From SIG455 sp045646385 (GTDB lineage Bacteria; Bacillota; Clostridia; UMGS1810): a stretch of DNA of 64,000 nucleotides. The translations under genes were made by a program, and so were the position numbers. Every line of letters begins with the position of its first letter. The stretch's first letter is position 1. The notes under the pieces were generated by a model, which saw only the letters and a list, made by a program, of their open reading frames with translations, had not been told where the DNA came from and did no database searches. This document shows, one piece after another, positions 16,263 through 26,375 of the stretch. Where the stretch lies: positions 1 through 64,000 of the forward strand of contig JAZRKQ010000017.1 of NCBI GenBank assembly GCA_045646385.1. Direction: 5' to 3'.

Positions 16263-18152
16263 ATGAGAATAAAATCCTGTAATAATATACAAGAAAAACT
16301 TAGTGAATTTGCCTCGGGCACCTGTACAAGTGCATATGAATTTATGGGGTGTCATAAATGTAAAGACGGGTATGTTTTCAGGGTGTGGGCACCCAATGCC
16401 GTAAGCGTGCATATTGTTGGTACGTTTAATGATTGGGATACGTCGGCCAGCCCTATGGAAAATATCGGCTACGGCATATGGCAGGCAATTGTTGAGAATG
16501 CGAAAGTTTATGATGAATATAAATATTATATAGGCAAAGCAAACGGCACTTTTGTTTATAAAAGCGATCCGTATGCATTCCACGCTTGCACGCGTCCTGA
16601 AAATTCGTCAAAAGTGTATGATATTGACGGCTTTAAATGGACTGACGCAGAATACCGAAAGGTAAAAGCAAAAAAGCAGATAATAAATCAGCCTATGAAT
16701 GTTTACGAGGTACACCTTGGTTCATGGCTTCAGCATAAAGACGGAAATTTTCTGTCATATACCGACATGGCGGATAAACTTGTAAAATATGTGAAAAATA
16801 TGAACTATACCCACGTGGAACTTCTTCCTGTGAGTGAGTATCCGTTTGACCCGTCCTGGGGATATCAGGTAACCGGCTATTACGCACCCACATCACGCTA
16901 CGGCACTCCGAAAGATTTTATGAAATTTGTTGATATTATGCACTCTGCCGGCATAGGTGTTATATTAGACTGGGTTGGTGCGCATTTTCCTAAAGATGAA
17001 AACGGACTTTATGAATTTGACGGCAGTTGTCTATATGAATCTGCCGACCCGTTGAGGAATGAGCACCCTGATTGGCAGACCAGAATTTTCGATTATTCCC
17101 GATACGAAGTAAAGTCGTTTTTGATATCGAATATAATCTATTGGCTCGATAAATATCATATAGACGGCATAAGGGTAGATGCTGTGGCGTCAATGCTGTA
17201 CTTAGACTACGGCAGGCGCGACGGGCAATGGAGACCAAACCAATATGGTGGTAATTATAACCTTGATGCTATAGATTTTCTGCGTGATATGAATAATGCC
17301 GCTTTTGCTTTTGACCCATCGGTTATAATGGTTGCAGAAGAGTCTACGGCATTTCCTATGGTTACAAAACCTTCGTATGATGGCGGGCTTGGATTTAACT
17401 TTAAATGGAATATGGGCTGGATGAACGACCTTTTAGGGTATATGTCAACCGATCCTCTTTTTAGAAAAGGCAGGCACAACGACCTTACGTTTTCTATGAC
17501 GTATGCCTTTTCCGAAAATTATATTTTGCCGCTTTCACACGATGAGGTTGTGCACGGCAAATGCTCTATGATAGGCAAAATGCCCGGTAATTATGAAGAT
17601 AAGTTTGCTAATCTGCGTGCGTTCTATGCGTATATGATGGCACACCCCGGAAAAAAACTTAACTTTATGGGCAATGAGTTTGCTCAGTTTATAGAGTGGA
17701 ATTACGAAAATCCGCTTGAGTGGTTTATGTTAGAGTATGACAAGCATAAGAAAATGCAAAAATTCGTAAAGGAACTTAATGGATTTTATATTGAAAATAA
17801 GCCGTTTTGGGAAAACGATTCCGACTGGCAGGGATTTAGTTGGATATCTCACGACGACCATAGCCAGAGTGTAATATCTTTTATCCGTCGGGATAAAGAT
17901 GGCAACGAAGTGATTGTAGTATGTAACTTCTGTCCTGTAGAAAGGAAAGAATATTGCATAGGTGTTCCCCAAAAAGGTGTATATAAACCTGTGCTTTCAA
18001 CTGATGCTGCCAAGTATGGCGGTTCGGGCACAAGGCTTAGAAAAGTAAAAACAAAAGACATTGTAATGCACGGATTTGAACAATCAATTTCTATTACGCT
18101 ACCGCCGCTTTCAACCGTATATTATATAAAAGAGAATAAAGGCAACAAGTAA
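16263..18152 (+). CDS. glgB: 1,4-alpha-glucan branching enzyme
   Basis: 629 residues. N-terminal CBM48 (about residues 30-120, VFRVWAPNAVSVHIVGTFNDW) and a GH13 barrel with GIRVDAVASMLYLDYGR (nucleophile Asp), VAEES (Glu) and LPLSHDEVVHGK (His-Asp). It makes the alpha-1,6 branches of glycogen. An in-frame GTG at 16254 lies one base from AGGAG, so ATG 16263 (10-base spacing) is preferred. Length matches glgB (about 630). First gene of the glgB-C-D-A-P-GH13 operon. Confidence 0.95.
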   Translation: MRIKSCNNIQEKLSEFASGTCTSAYEFMGCHKCKDGYVFRVWAPNAVSVHIVGTFNDWDTSASPMENIGYGIWQAIVENAKVYDEYKYYIGKANGTFVYKSDPYAFHACTRPENSSKVYDIDGFKWTDAEYRKVKAKKQIINQPMNVYEVHLGSWLQHKDGNFLSYTDMADKLVKYVKNMNYTHVELLPVSEYPFDPSWGYQVTGYYAPTSRYGTPKDFMKFVDIMHSAGIGVILDWVGAHFPKDENGLYEFDGSCLYESADPLRNEHPDWQTRIFDYSRYEVKSFLISNIIYWLDKYHIDGIRVDAVASMLYLDYGRRDGQWRPNQYGGNYNLDAIDFLRDMNNAAFAFDPSVIMVAEESTAFPMVTKPSYDGGLGFNFKWNMGWMNDLLGYMSTDPLFRKGRHNDLTFSMTYAFSENYILPLSHDEVVHGKCSMIGKMPGNYEDKFANLRAFYAYMMAHPGKKLNFMGNEFAQFIEWNYENPLEWFMLEYDKHKKMQKFVKELNGFYIENKPFWENDSDWQGFSWISHDDHSQSVISFIRRDKDGNEVIVVCNFCPVERKEYCIGVPQKGVYKPVLSTDAAKYGGSGTRLRKVKTKDIVMHGFEQSISITLPPLSTVYYIKENKGNK

Positions 18153-18187
18153 TATACTAATTATATAAAAATAGGGGGTTATGTCTT

Positions 18188-19372
18188 ATGTTAGACAGAC
18201 GAAAAGAATGTATTGCCATGCTTTTAGCCGGAGGTCAGGGAAGCAGACTGCTGGTGCTTACGCACAAAACAGCCAAGCCTGCTGTGCCGTTTGGCGGTAA
18301 ATACCGAATCATCGATTTTCCGCTTTCAAACTGTGTTAATTCTGGCATTGACACAGTAGGTATTTTAACCCAGTATCAGCCTTTGGAACTTAACAATTAT
18401 ATAGGCAACGGACAGCCTTGGGGACTTAACAGGAATTTTGGCGGTGTACACATTCTGCCTCCATATGCCCAATCCGAAAAAATGGAGTGGTACAAAGGCA
18501 CCGCAAATGCTATATACCAGAATATCCCCTTTGTTGAGAGGTATAACCCTAAAAATGTAATTATCTTATCGGGCGATCATATCTATAAAATGGATTATTC
18601 AAAAATGCTTAAATACCATATAGATAACGATGCTGAGTGCACCATTGCCGTGCGTGATGTGCCGATTGAGGAGGCAAGCCGTTTCGGTATTATGAATACC
18701 AATCCAGATGGTTCTATATATGAGTTTGAAGAAAAGCCTGCTAATCCGAAAAGTAATCACGCATCTATGGGTGTGTATATTTTTAAATGGGAAGTGCTTC
18801 GTAAGTATCTTATTGAAGATGAAGCAGACGAAAATTCTGATAACGATTTCGGAAAAAATATAATTCCCGCACTTTTGCGTGATGGCAGAAGCCTTTATGC
18901 ATACACATTTGCAGATTACTGGAAAGACGTTGGAACTATCCACAGTTTGTGGGAGTCTAACATGGAACTTTTGGACGGTACGTTCAATATCCGTGATAAG
19001 GTATTTAAAACCTATGCAAGAAACTATGCAAAACCCTCAAGTTATATAGCCGGAACCAGCGAAATTAAAAATTCATTCGTGGCAGAGGGATGCACAGTAA
19101 AAGGCAGGATAGAACATTCTGTTATATCTACAGGTTGCACCATAGAAGAAGACGTTCAGATTTACAATAGTGTTATCATGCCCGACGCAGTTATTAAAAA
19201 AGGTGCTATAGTAAAATATGCCATAGTGGGCGAAGGCGCAGTTATAAACGAAAATGCCAAAGTAGGTGATGACCCCGTTTATTATGATGAAAGCGAATGG
19301 GGCATCAGCGTAGTTGGTAAAGACGAGCAGATAGCCAAGAACAGCGTAGTAAAACCAAATGAAGTTGTTTAA
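18188..19372 (+). CDS. glgC: Glucose-1-phosphate adenylyltransferase, catalytic subunit
   Basis: 394 residues. Makes ADP-glucose from ATP and glucose-1-phosphate, the committed step of glycogen synthesis. The catalytic nucleotide loop LAGGQGSRL and [16 protein letters not shown] are intact, as is [13 protein letters not shown] (metal-binding Asp). The C-terminal part is a left-handed beta-helix (hexapeptide-like [19 protein letters not shown]). AGGGGG ahead of ATG. Followed by glgD, with which it should form a heterotetramer. Confidence 0.95.
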   Translation: MLDRRKECIAMLLAGGQGSRLLVLTHKTAKPAVPFGGKYRIIDFPLSNCVNSGIDTVGILTQYQPLELNNYIGNGQPWGLNRNFGGVHILPPYAQSEKMEWYKGTANAIYQNIPFVERYNPKNVIILSGDHIYKMDYSKMLKYHIDNDAECTIAVRDVPIEEASRFGIMNTNPDGSIYEFEEKPANPKSNHASMGVYIFKWEVLRKYLIEDEADENSDNDFGKNIIPALLRDGRSLYAYTFADYWKDVGTIHSLWESNMELLDGTFNIRDKVFKTYARNYAKPSSYIAGTSEIKNSFVAEGCTVKGRIEHSVISTGCTIEEDVQIYNSVIMPDAVIKKGAIVKYAIVGEGAVINENAKVGDDPVYYDESEWGISVVGKDEQIAKNSVVKPNEVV

Positions 19373-19388
19373 AGGAGAGTGACTGAAT

Positions 19389-20504
19389 ATGAAAAAATTA
19401 TCAGGTATCATTTTTTCTAATATTTATGACGGTGCGCTTGGCGATTTAACTGCAAAAAGAACTGTTGCATCATTGCCGTTTGGCGGAAGATACCGTCAGA
19501 TAGACTTTGTTTTATCAAGTATGGTTAATTCAAATATCACCTCTGTGGGTGTTATTACAAAATATAATTATGAGTCTTTGATGGACCACTTGGGTTCTTG
19601 TGAGGAGTGGGATCTCAACCGTAAAAACGGAGGGTTATACATAATACCTCCATTTGCATTCGGCAGGTCAGATGTATACCATGGCAAGTTAGAAGCACTT
19701 CACACGGCACTCAATTTCTTAAAATCTCAGAATACTGATTACATTGTGCTTTCAGACACTATTACAATATGCAATATCGACTATCGCGTTGTGCTTTCTG
19801 AGCACATTGCATCAGGAAAAGACGTTACTGCAATTGCTTCAAAGCCACATAGCGGTGCCGACAACTACCCTGCGGTTTTTGAAATCAACCGTGACGGAAG
19901 TGCAAAATCAATTTCTTTAAATTGCTCTGCAGGTAAAAATTCGTATGTGGGTTTTGGTATGTTTATTATGGAGAGAGAAGCGCTTATAAAAGTGGTTGAA
20001 GAATGTGTTTCTGCAGGATTTTATCACTTTGAAAAAGACTTTTTGCAGAAGTATTTTAACGAAGGTAAAATCACCGTTAATGTATATAATTTTGGGGGAA
20101 CTGTTCTTCGTAACCGTGATATTGCAACATATCTTAAGAACAATCTTAAACTTACAGACGAGCAAGTTCATAACGGCCTTTTCAAGCCTTCTGCACCCAT
20201 ATATACTAAAGTGCGTGACGAAATCCCCACATATTATGGCGATACGTCATCTGTAAACGAATGTATTGTAGCAGATGGATGCGTTATTAAAGGTGAACTT
20301 GAAAACTCGGTGCTTTTCCGTGATGTCAAAGTAGAAGAAGGCGCTAAAGTAATTGGCTCTGTAATTATGCAGGGTACAAAAATCGGTAAGGGCGCTTATA
20401 TAGAAAATGCAATTGTTGATAAAAATGTTATTATAACAGAGGGTGCACGCCTTATTGGTGCTAAACAAAGCCCCGTTATTGTAAAGAAAGGTGAAACAAT
20501 ATGA
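19389..20504 (+). CDS. glgD: GlgD, non-catalytic ADP-glucose pyrophosphorylase subunit
   Basis: 371 residues, paralogous to GlgC (PFGGRYRQIDFVLSSMVNS aligns with its second motif). The GGxGSRL nucleotide loop is replaced by SNIYDGALGDLTAKR and SGDH by SDTI, so it is expected to be regulatory rather than catalytic, as in the GlgCD enzymes of Firmicutes. GGAGAG precedes ATG. It overlaps glgA by four bases (ATGA), implying coupled translation. Confidence 0.93.
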   Translation: MKKLSGIIFSNIYDGALGDLTAKRTVASLPFGGRYRQIDFVLSSMVNSNITSVGVITKYNYESLMDHLGSCEEWDLNRKNGGLYIIPPFAFGRSDVYHGKLEALHTALNFLKSQNTDYIVLSDTITICNIDYRVVLSEHIASGKDVTAIASKPHSGADNYPAVFEINRDGSAKSISLNCSAGKNSYVGFGMFIMEREALIKVVEECVSAGFYHFEKDFLQKYFNEGKITVNVYNFGGTVLRNRDIATYLKNNLKLTDEQVHNGLFKPSAPIYTKVRDEIPTYYGDTSSVNECIVADGCVIKGELENSVLFRDVKVEEGAKVIGSVIMQGTKIGKGAYIENAIVDKNVIITEGARLIGAKQSPVIVKKGETI

Positions 20505-21925
20505 AAATACTTTTTGCCGCCAGCGAGGCAGCGCCGTTTATAAAAAGCGGCGGTCTGGGTGATGTTGCTCAGGCATTGCCGGCAGAACTGGCAAAGGTAA
20601 AAGATGTAGAGGTATCTGTATTTATACCTTATTATAAAAGCATTAAAGATAACCCAGATATAGAGGTAGAGTTTGTTAAAAGTTTTGGTGTGCAGGTTGC
20701 ATGGCGCAGACAGCACGTCGGAATATTTAGAGCAGTAAGCAAAAGCAAAAAATTAAAGTATTATTTTGTAGATAACGAGCATTATTTTTATCGTGACGGT
20801 ATCTATGGTTATTATGACGATGGCGAGAGATTTACTTATTTCTCTATGGCTGTTTTAGAGGCTATGCGCCAACTTGACTATTACCCCGACATCATCCATT
20901 GTAATGACTGGCAGACTGCGCTTATTCCGGTGCTTAAAAAAGCACTTTATGCAGGTATTTACGATAATGCACGAACAGTTTTTACCATCCATAATATTGA
21001 GTATCAGGGTAAGATGCCTAACGAGTTTATGACAGATGTTATAGGTGTAGGCGAATACTGGAGAGGTGTGCTGACTTATGATGGCTGTATTAACTTTATG
21101 AAGGGTGCTATCGTTGCGGCAGATAAAATAACTACTGTTTCCAAAACATATGCACATGAAATACGCCATGCGTTTTTTGCACACGGACTTCAGGATATAC
21201 TTAAAGAAAATGAGTATAAAATAGAGGGAATAGTAAACGGAATTAATACTGATTTGTATAATCCGTCAAAAGATACAACTATATTTGAAAACTTTACCGC
21301 ATCAAATCTTTCGGGTAAGGCAAAAAATAAAGCCGAAATGCAGAAAATGCTTGGTCTTCCCGTAAATCCCGATGTTCCTGTAGTTGCTATGATATCACGT
21401 CTGGTATCTCACAAAGGATTAGACCTTGTTGAATATGTTATGGGCGAGATTATGCAGAGAAATTTGCAGTTTATAGTCATCGGTACGGGTGATGCTAAGT
21501 ACGAAGATATGTTTAATTTCAATGCGTATGTAAATCCCGATAAAATGTCTGCAAATATTACTTTCAATCCTGCTCTTGCAAATAAGGTGTATGCGGGTGC
21601 TGATATGTTCCTTATGCCGTCTAAAAGCGAGCCTTGCGGACTTTCTCAACTTATTGCAATGCGCTATGGTACAGTTCCGATTGTACGCGAAACCGGCGGT
21701 CTTTGGGACACCGTTCCGCCTCTTAATGTTGAAACATTAGACGGAAAAGGCTTTACGTTCAAGGGCTACAATGCTCATGATATGCTGGGTGCTATTGACA
21801 GGTGCATAGAGTTTTATTACGATAAAGAAAAATGGAACAAACATGTTAAAAATCTTATCAGATATAACAGTAGTTGGAAATCATCTGTGCAGGAATATCT
21901 GAGAGTATATAACGAAATTATGTAA
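20501..21925 (+). CDS. glgA: Glycogen synthase (ADP-glucose)
   Basis: 474-residue GT5 glycosyltransferase elongating alpha-1,4-glucan from ADP-glucose. The N-terminal KSGGLGDVAQALP (ADP-glucose binding Lys) and C-terminal PSKSEPCGLSQLIAMRYG (catalytic Glu region) are intact. Length matches bacterial GlgA (about 475). Translationally coupled to glgD. Confidence 0.95.
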   Translation: MKILFAASEAAPFIKSGGLGDVAQALPAELAKVKDVEVSVFIPYYKSIKDNPDIEVEFVKSFGVQVAWRRQHVGIFRAVSKSKKLKYYFVDNEHYFYRDGIYGYYDDGERFTYFSMAVLEAMRQLDYYPDIIHCNDWQTALIPVLKKALYAGIYDNARTVFTIHNIEYQGKMPNEFMTDVIGVGEYWRGVLTYDGCINFMKGAIVAADKITTVSKTYAHEIRHAFFAHGLQDILKENEYKIEGIVNGINTDLYNPSKDTTIFENFTASNLSGKAKNKAEMQKMLGLPVNPDVPVVAMISRLVSHKGLDLVEYVMGEIMQRNLQFIVIGTGDAKYEDMFNFNAYVNPDKMSANITFNPALANKVYAGADMFLMPSKSEPCGLSQLIAMRYGTVPIVRETGGLWDTVPPLNVETLDGKGFTFKGYNAHDMLGAIDRCIEFYYDKEKWNKHVKNLIRYNSSWKSSVQEYLRVYNEIM

Positions 21926-21939
21926 CAGAGGAGTAAAAA

Positions 21940-24483
21940 ATGAAAGAAGCAAAAACAACAAAGACAGAGAATGCAGCAAAGGAAAACAAATCCACCAAAG
22001 CCGCTGCTTCAAAAACCGCAAAAACTACTGCAGCAAAAACAACCGCTAAAAAAACTACTGCTAAAAAAGCCGCACCTAAGGCAGACAATACAGTAAAAAT
22101 GCTTACAGACGCTTGTGTTCGTCTTTTTGGTTGCGATATAAAAGAGGCTACACAGCAACAGATGTATAAAGCACTTTGCAACGTTGTTAAAGATTTGCTT
22201 GTGCAGAAAAGAAAAAAATTCCATGATAAATACCGTGCTAACGACGATAAGCAGGTTTATTATATGTCAATGGAATTTTTGGTGGGTACATCTTTGCGTA
22301 ACAATCTTTATAATTTGGGTGTAGAAGAAGACTTTGCAAAAGCCGTAAAAAAATGCGGATTTGATATAAATGAACTTTATGATATGGAACCCGATGCGGG
22401 CCTCGGTAACGGCGGTCTTGGAAGATTGGCATCATGCTATCTTGATTCTATGACAAGCGTAGGCTTGCCCGGTACAGGTTTTTCTATCCGTTATGAGTTT
22501 GGTATCTTTAAGCAAAAGATAGTAGATGGATGGCAGATGGAATTCCCTGACGATTGGTTAAATTACGGCGATGTATGGTTGAATCCCAGAGAAGACGAAT
22601 CTTTTGAAGTTAAATTCGGCGGTGACGTATCCGGCTGGGACGATAACGGAAAATACAGAATTTCACACACAAATTATAGTTCTGTTATTGCTGTGCCTTA
22701 CGATATGTATATTTCCGGTTACGATACAGATGCAGTTAATAAACTTGTTCTGTGGAGTGCAAAATCTGCAAACCGTTTTGATATGGCGGCATTTTCACGA
22801 GGTGATTATGCAAAATCATTGGAAGAAAATACAATGGCAGAGGTTATTTCTAAAGTTTTATATCCTGCCGATGACCATATTGCAGGTAAAATTTTGCGTT
22901 TGAAACAACAGTATCTGCTTGTTTCTGCATCACTGCAGAGCATTATTCATAATCATATGAAGCGTTACGGAACGCTGGATAACCTTGCTGATAAAATTGC
23001 TATTCATATCAATGACACTCATCCTGCACTTTGTGTGCCTGAACTTATGAGAATTTTGGTTGACGACCACGAATACGGCTGGGACGAAGCGTGGAAAATC
23101 ACTTGTGAAACACTCACTTATACAAACCATACAGTTATGAGCGAGGCTCTTGAGCGTTGGAACGAAAATCTGTTCAGAGAACAGTTGCCACGCGTATACC
23201 AGATTGTATGCGAGATTAACCGCCGTTTGGTAGAACAACTTAATAATATTTACACGGGTGACCTTGCTAAGATTGATTATATGGCAGTTATCGCTCATGG
23301 TGAAGTACGTATGGCAAATCTGTGTCTTGCAGCGTGCCATACTGTAAACGGCGTATCAAAACTTCACAGTGAAATTTTAAAAAGCGGAATATTCAGAGAT
23401 TATTTTAATATTGATAACGATAAGTTTACCAACGTAACAAACGGTATAGCATACCGCAGATGGCTGTGTCAGTCAAACCCTGAACTTACATCATATCTGG
23501 AAGAACTTATCGGCGACGGATTCAAACACGACAGTACAGAACTTGAAAAACTTCTTAAATATGTCGATGACGAAAAAGTTTTAAACCGTCTTTTGGAGAT
23601 TAAGCATAATAATAAAATACGTTTGGCAAACTATATTTCAAAAGCAAACGGAATTAATGTAGACCCTAATTCTATGTTTGATATTCAGGTTAAACGTCTG
23701 CATGAGTATAAACGCCAGTTGTTAAACGTACTGCATATACTTTATCTTTACAATAAAATCAAAGATAATCCTGACGGAGATTATGTTCCCAGAACATTTA
23801 TCTTTGCCGCCAAAGCATCTGCAGGCTATGTTATGGCAAAGCAGATAATCCGCCTTATTGTTGCAGTTTCTGATATGATAAACTCAGACCCACAGGTGCG
23901 TGATAAGATTAAAGTTGTGTTTATAGAGGACTATAAAGTTTCTCTTGCTGAAATCATTATTCCTGCTGCAGATATATCAGAGCAGATTTCAATTGCGGGT
24001 AAAGAAGCATCAGGTACAGGTAATATGAAACTTATGATAAACGGTGCAGTTACAATGGGAACATTGGACGGTGCGAATGTGGAAATTCACGAGCAGGTTG
24101 GCGACGAAAATATGTTCCTTTTCGGTATGCACGCAGATGAGGTAGAAGCACTCTGGCAGAAAGGCTACCGCCCCACAGAGTATGTTGATAACAATCCTGA
24201 ACTTAAACGTGTTATCGATATGCTTACCTCAGGCGAACTCGGTGTTAAATTCCACGATATTGCACGCTCACTTTTAACAAACGATTTCGGTGTTGCCGAT
24301 GCATATATGATTTTAGCGGATTTTGCCGATTATGTAAGAGCACAGGAAGACGCTGCAAATGCATATAAATCAAAACTTGATTTTGCTCGTATGTCGTTGG
24401 TTAATATTGCAAAAGCAGGTATCTTCTCATCAGACAGAGCAGTTAAAGAATACGCAGATAATATCTGGCATATGAAATATTAA
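21940..24483 (+). CDS. glgP: Glycogen phosphorylase with Lys/Ala/Thr-rich N-terminal tail
   Basis: 847 residues; the GT35 phosphorylase proper covers about 50-847 and releases glucose-1-phosphate. PLP-site stretch EASGTGNMKLMINGA (Lys about 697) and VKRLHEYKRQLLN (about 585) are intact. The first ~50 residues are a low-complexity lysine, alanine and threonine tail with KTTAKK-type repeats, like histone H1 C-terminal tails and absent from usual GlgP (about 800-830). Start ATG follows GAGGAG and no alternative start is better placed, so the tail is probably translated. Breakdown and synthesis genes are thus on one transcript. Confidence 0.94.
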   Translation: MKEAKTTKTENAAKENKSTKAAASKTAKTTAAKTTAKKTTAKKAAPKADNTVKMLTDACVRLFGCDIKEATQQQMYKALCNVVKDLLVQKRKKFHDKYRANDDKQVYYMSMEFLVGTSLRNNLYNLGVEEDFAKAVKKCGFDINELYDMEPDAGLGNGGLGRLASCYLDSMTSVGLPGTGFSIRYEFGIFKQKIVDGWQMEFPDDWLNYGDVWLNPREDESFEVKFGGDVSGWDDNGKYRISHTNYSSVIAVPYDMYISGYDTDAVNKLVLWSAKSANRFDMAAFSRGDYAKSLEENTMAEVISKVLYPADDHIAGKILRLKQQYLLVSASLQSIIHNHMKRYGTLDNLADKIAIHINDTHPALCVPELMRILVDDHEYGWDEAWKITCETLTYTNHTVMSEALERWNENLFREQLPRVYQIVCEINRRLVEQLNNIYTGDLAKIDYMAVIAHGEVRMANLCLAACHTVNGVSKLHSEILKSGIFRDYFNIDNDKFTNVTNGIAYRRWLCQSNPELTSYLEELIGDGFKHDSTELEKLLKYVDDEKVLNRLLEIKHNNKIRLANYISKANGINVDPNSMFDIQVKRLHEYKRQLLNVLHILYLYNKIKDNPDGDYVPRTFIFAAKASAGYVMAKQIIRLIVAVSDMINSDPQVRDKIKVVFIEDYKVSLAEIIIPAADISEQISIAGKEASGTGNMKLMINGAVTMGTLDGANVEIHEQVGDENMFLFGMHADEVEALWQKGYRPTEYVDNNPELKRVIDMLTSGELGVKFHDIARSLLTNDFGVADAYMILADFADYVRAQEDAANAYKSKLDFARMSLVNIAKAGIFSSDRAVKEYADNIWHMKY

Positions 24484-24489
24484 AATTAA

Positions 24490-24516
24490 GGGCATAAGGG
24501 GATTCCTCTTATGCCC
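24490..24516 (+). other. Intercistronic hairpin between glgP and GH13 gene
   Basis: GGGCATAAG / CTTATGCCC perfect 9-bp stem, extendable by two pairs, five-base loop. It is not followed by a T run, so a terminator is unlikely; possible mRNA end-stabiliser or processing site. Confidence 0.6.
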
Positions 24517-24530
24517 GTTTGGAGTTATAA

Positions 24531-26327
24531 ATGAGAATTTTGTACGATAGTAAAAATGAATATCACAAAACACCGTTTGGGTGCTTACGTCAGGACGAAA
24601 AATGCACTTTAAGGATTGATATTCCCGAAAATTGCAAAACTACTCTCGTGCGCCTTTGTATTCGCAGAGAGGACGGATTTGAGATGTTTGTACCTTTTTG
24701 TAAAGAGAAAACAGAAAACGGGTACGAAACATATATAACAGAGTTTTCGGTTTTTTCCAAAGGATTGTATTTTTATTATTTTAATGTGAAAACACAAGAT
24801 GGAGAATTTGACTTGTATAAGCAGGGGAAAGACACTAATATCGGTGAGGGTGACCTGTGGCAGATAACGTGTTTTGATAAAAATTATGATACTCCTGCCG
24901 AATTTAAAGGCAAAGTTATGTATCAGGTTTTCCCTGACAGATTTTATAAATCGGGTATGGTTGATGCTGCCGGTAAACTTGAGCCGTATGTAATGCACGA
25001 AGATACACACGATATTCCTGTATATATGCCAAATGAGTCAGGAAGAATTGTAAATAACGACTTTTACGGCGGTAATCTTAAAGGGATTTGCGCAAAACTT
25101 CCGTATCTTAAAGATATGGGGGTGGGGATTTTATATTTAAACCCTATATTTATGGCGTATTCAAATCACCGATATGATACGGCTGACTATAAGCGCATAG
25201 ACCCGCTTTTGGGTGATGAGAAGGATTTTGCAAAACTGTGTAAAGAGGCACATAAACTCGGTATTAAAGTAATACTGGACGGTGTGTTTTCTCATACAGG
25301 AAGTAACAGTATTTATTTTGATAGCGAGCATATATTTGGCAACGGTGCGTGCTCAAACGAAAATTCGCCGTACAGAAACTGGTATATGTTTGAGGAATAT
25401 CCGCATAAATATACCTCGTGGTGGGGGATAGATACTCTGCCTTGTGTAGACGAGATGAACAAAGATTATATGGATTATATAATCTTTAATGACGATAGTG
25501 TTATAGAGCATTGGCTGAACCTTGGTGCAGATGGATTTCGCCTTGATGTTGCAGACGAACTGCCCGATGAATTTATAGCGGAATTTAAAAAGCGTCTTAA
25601 ACAGATTGACTCCGATGCACTTCTGATAGGTGAGGTCTGGGAGGACGCATCCAATAAAATAAGTTATAGCAAGCGCAGAAAGTATTTTTTTGACAGCGAA
25701 CTTGATTCTGTTATGAACTATCCTTTCCGTGACGCAATTTTGGGTTTTGTTAAAGGATATGTAAGCGGTAATGATTTGGCAGATAAAGTTATGACCATTG
25801 CAGAAAATTATCCTCGTCCCGTTATGGATTGCCTTATGAATTTGCTTTCAACGCACGATACACGGCGTGTGCTCACCGAAATCAGCGGAGCAGGCGAAGG
25901 TATGAGCAAGACTGATAAAGCAAATTTCAAATTAACGGGCGAAGAACTTAAACGTGCTGTATCACTTGAAAAAGCCGCAGCATTTTTGCAGTTTACACTT
26001 CCCGGAAACCCGTGCATTTACTATGGTGATGAGATAGGTATGCAGGGATTTGAAGACCCGCTAAACCGTGCATTTTTTGAATGGGATAATATCAATGAAG
26101 AACTTCAGGCATTTTATAAAGAACTGTCGGAATTAAAAAATACAAACAATGTTATAAAATATGGAAATATATCAGTTTGCACCACTGATGAGAGATATAT
26201 TAAATTTGTGCGTAAGTATGCTGATATTGTTTATATTGAAATATCTCTTAACGGAAAGTTGCCGGATAAAGACAATACCTTGTTTGAATACAACGACGAT
26301 TATGTAAGTATGGTTGCTTATAAATAA
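24531..26327 (+). CDS. GH13 alpha-glucosidase/neopullulanase-like enzyme
   Basis: 598 residues. N-terminal beta-sandwich (about 1-120, CBM34/48-like position), then the GH13 barrel: DGVFSHTGSNS, DGFRLDVADEL (nucleophile Asp about 340), LIGEVWED (Glu about 367) and STHDTRR (His-Asp about 441). No signal peptide, so intracellular. It probably trims or debranches glycogen-derived maltodextrins; exact linkage specificity cannot be told (the pullulanase motif YNWGYDP is not seen). Last gene of the glycogen operon; GGAG ribosome site directly after the intercistronic hairpin. Confidence 0.87.
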   Translation: MRILYDSKNEYHKTPFGCLRQDEKCTLRIDIPENCKTTLVRLCIRREDGFEMFVPFCKEKTENGYETYITEFSVFSKGLYFYYFNVKTQDGEFDLYKQGKDTNIGEGDLWQITCFDKNYDTPAEFKGKVMYQVFPDRFYKSGMVDAAGKLEPYVMHEDTHDIPVYMPNESGRIVNNDFYGGNLKGICAKLPYLKDMGVGILYLNPIFMAYSNHRYDTADYKRIDPLLGDEKDFAKLCKEAHKLGIKVILDGVFSHTGSNSIYFDSEHIFGNGACSNENSPYRNWYMFEEYPHKYTSWWGIDTLPCVDEMNKDYMDYIIFNDDSVIEHWLNLGADGFRLDVADELPDEFIAEFKKRLKQIDSDALLIGEVWEDASNKISYSKRRKYFFDSELDSVMNYPFRDAILGFVKGYVSGNDLADKVMTIAENYPRPVMDCLMNLLSTHDTRRVLTEISGAGEGMSKTDKANFKLTGEELKRAVSLEKAAAFLQFTLPGNPCIYYGDEIGMQGFEDPLNRAFFEWDNINEELQAFYKELSELKNTNNVIKYGNISVCTTDERYIKFVRKYADIVYIEISLNGKLPDKDNTLFEYNDDYVSMVAYK

Positions 26328-26365
26328 AAAGAGAATTAACGGTTTAAACCGTTAATTCTCTTTTT
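26326..26365. terminator. Bidirectional terminator, perfect 40-bp palindrome
   Basis: The sequence from AAAAAGAGAATTAACGG to its exact complement, centred on GGTTTAAACC. T runs on both strands; it serves the glycogen operon and the convergent patatin gene. Confidence 0.93.
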
Positions 26366-26375
26366 GTTTTGGTGT

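Noticed and set aside
24490..24516. Terminator between glgP and the GH13 gene
   Set aside because: Strong stem but no T run and the next ribosome site follows at once; more likely an intercistronic stabilising hairpin.
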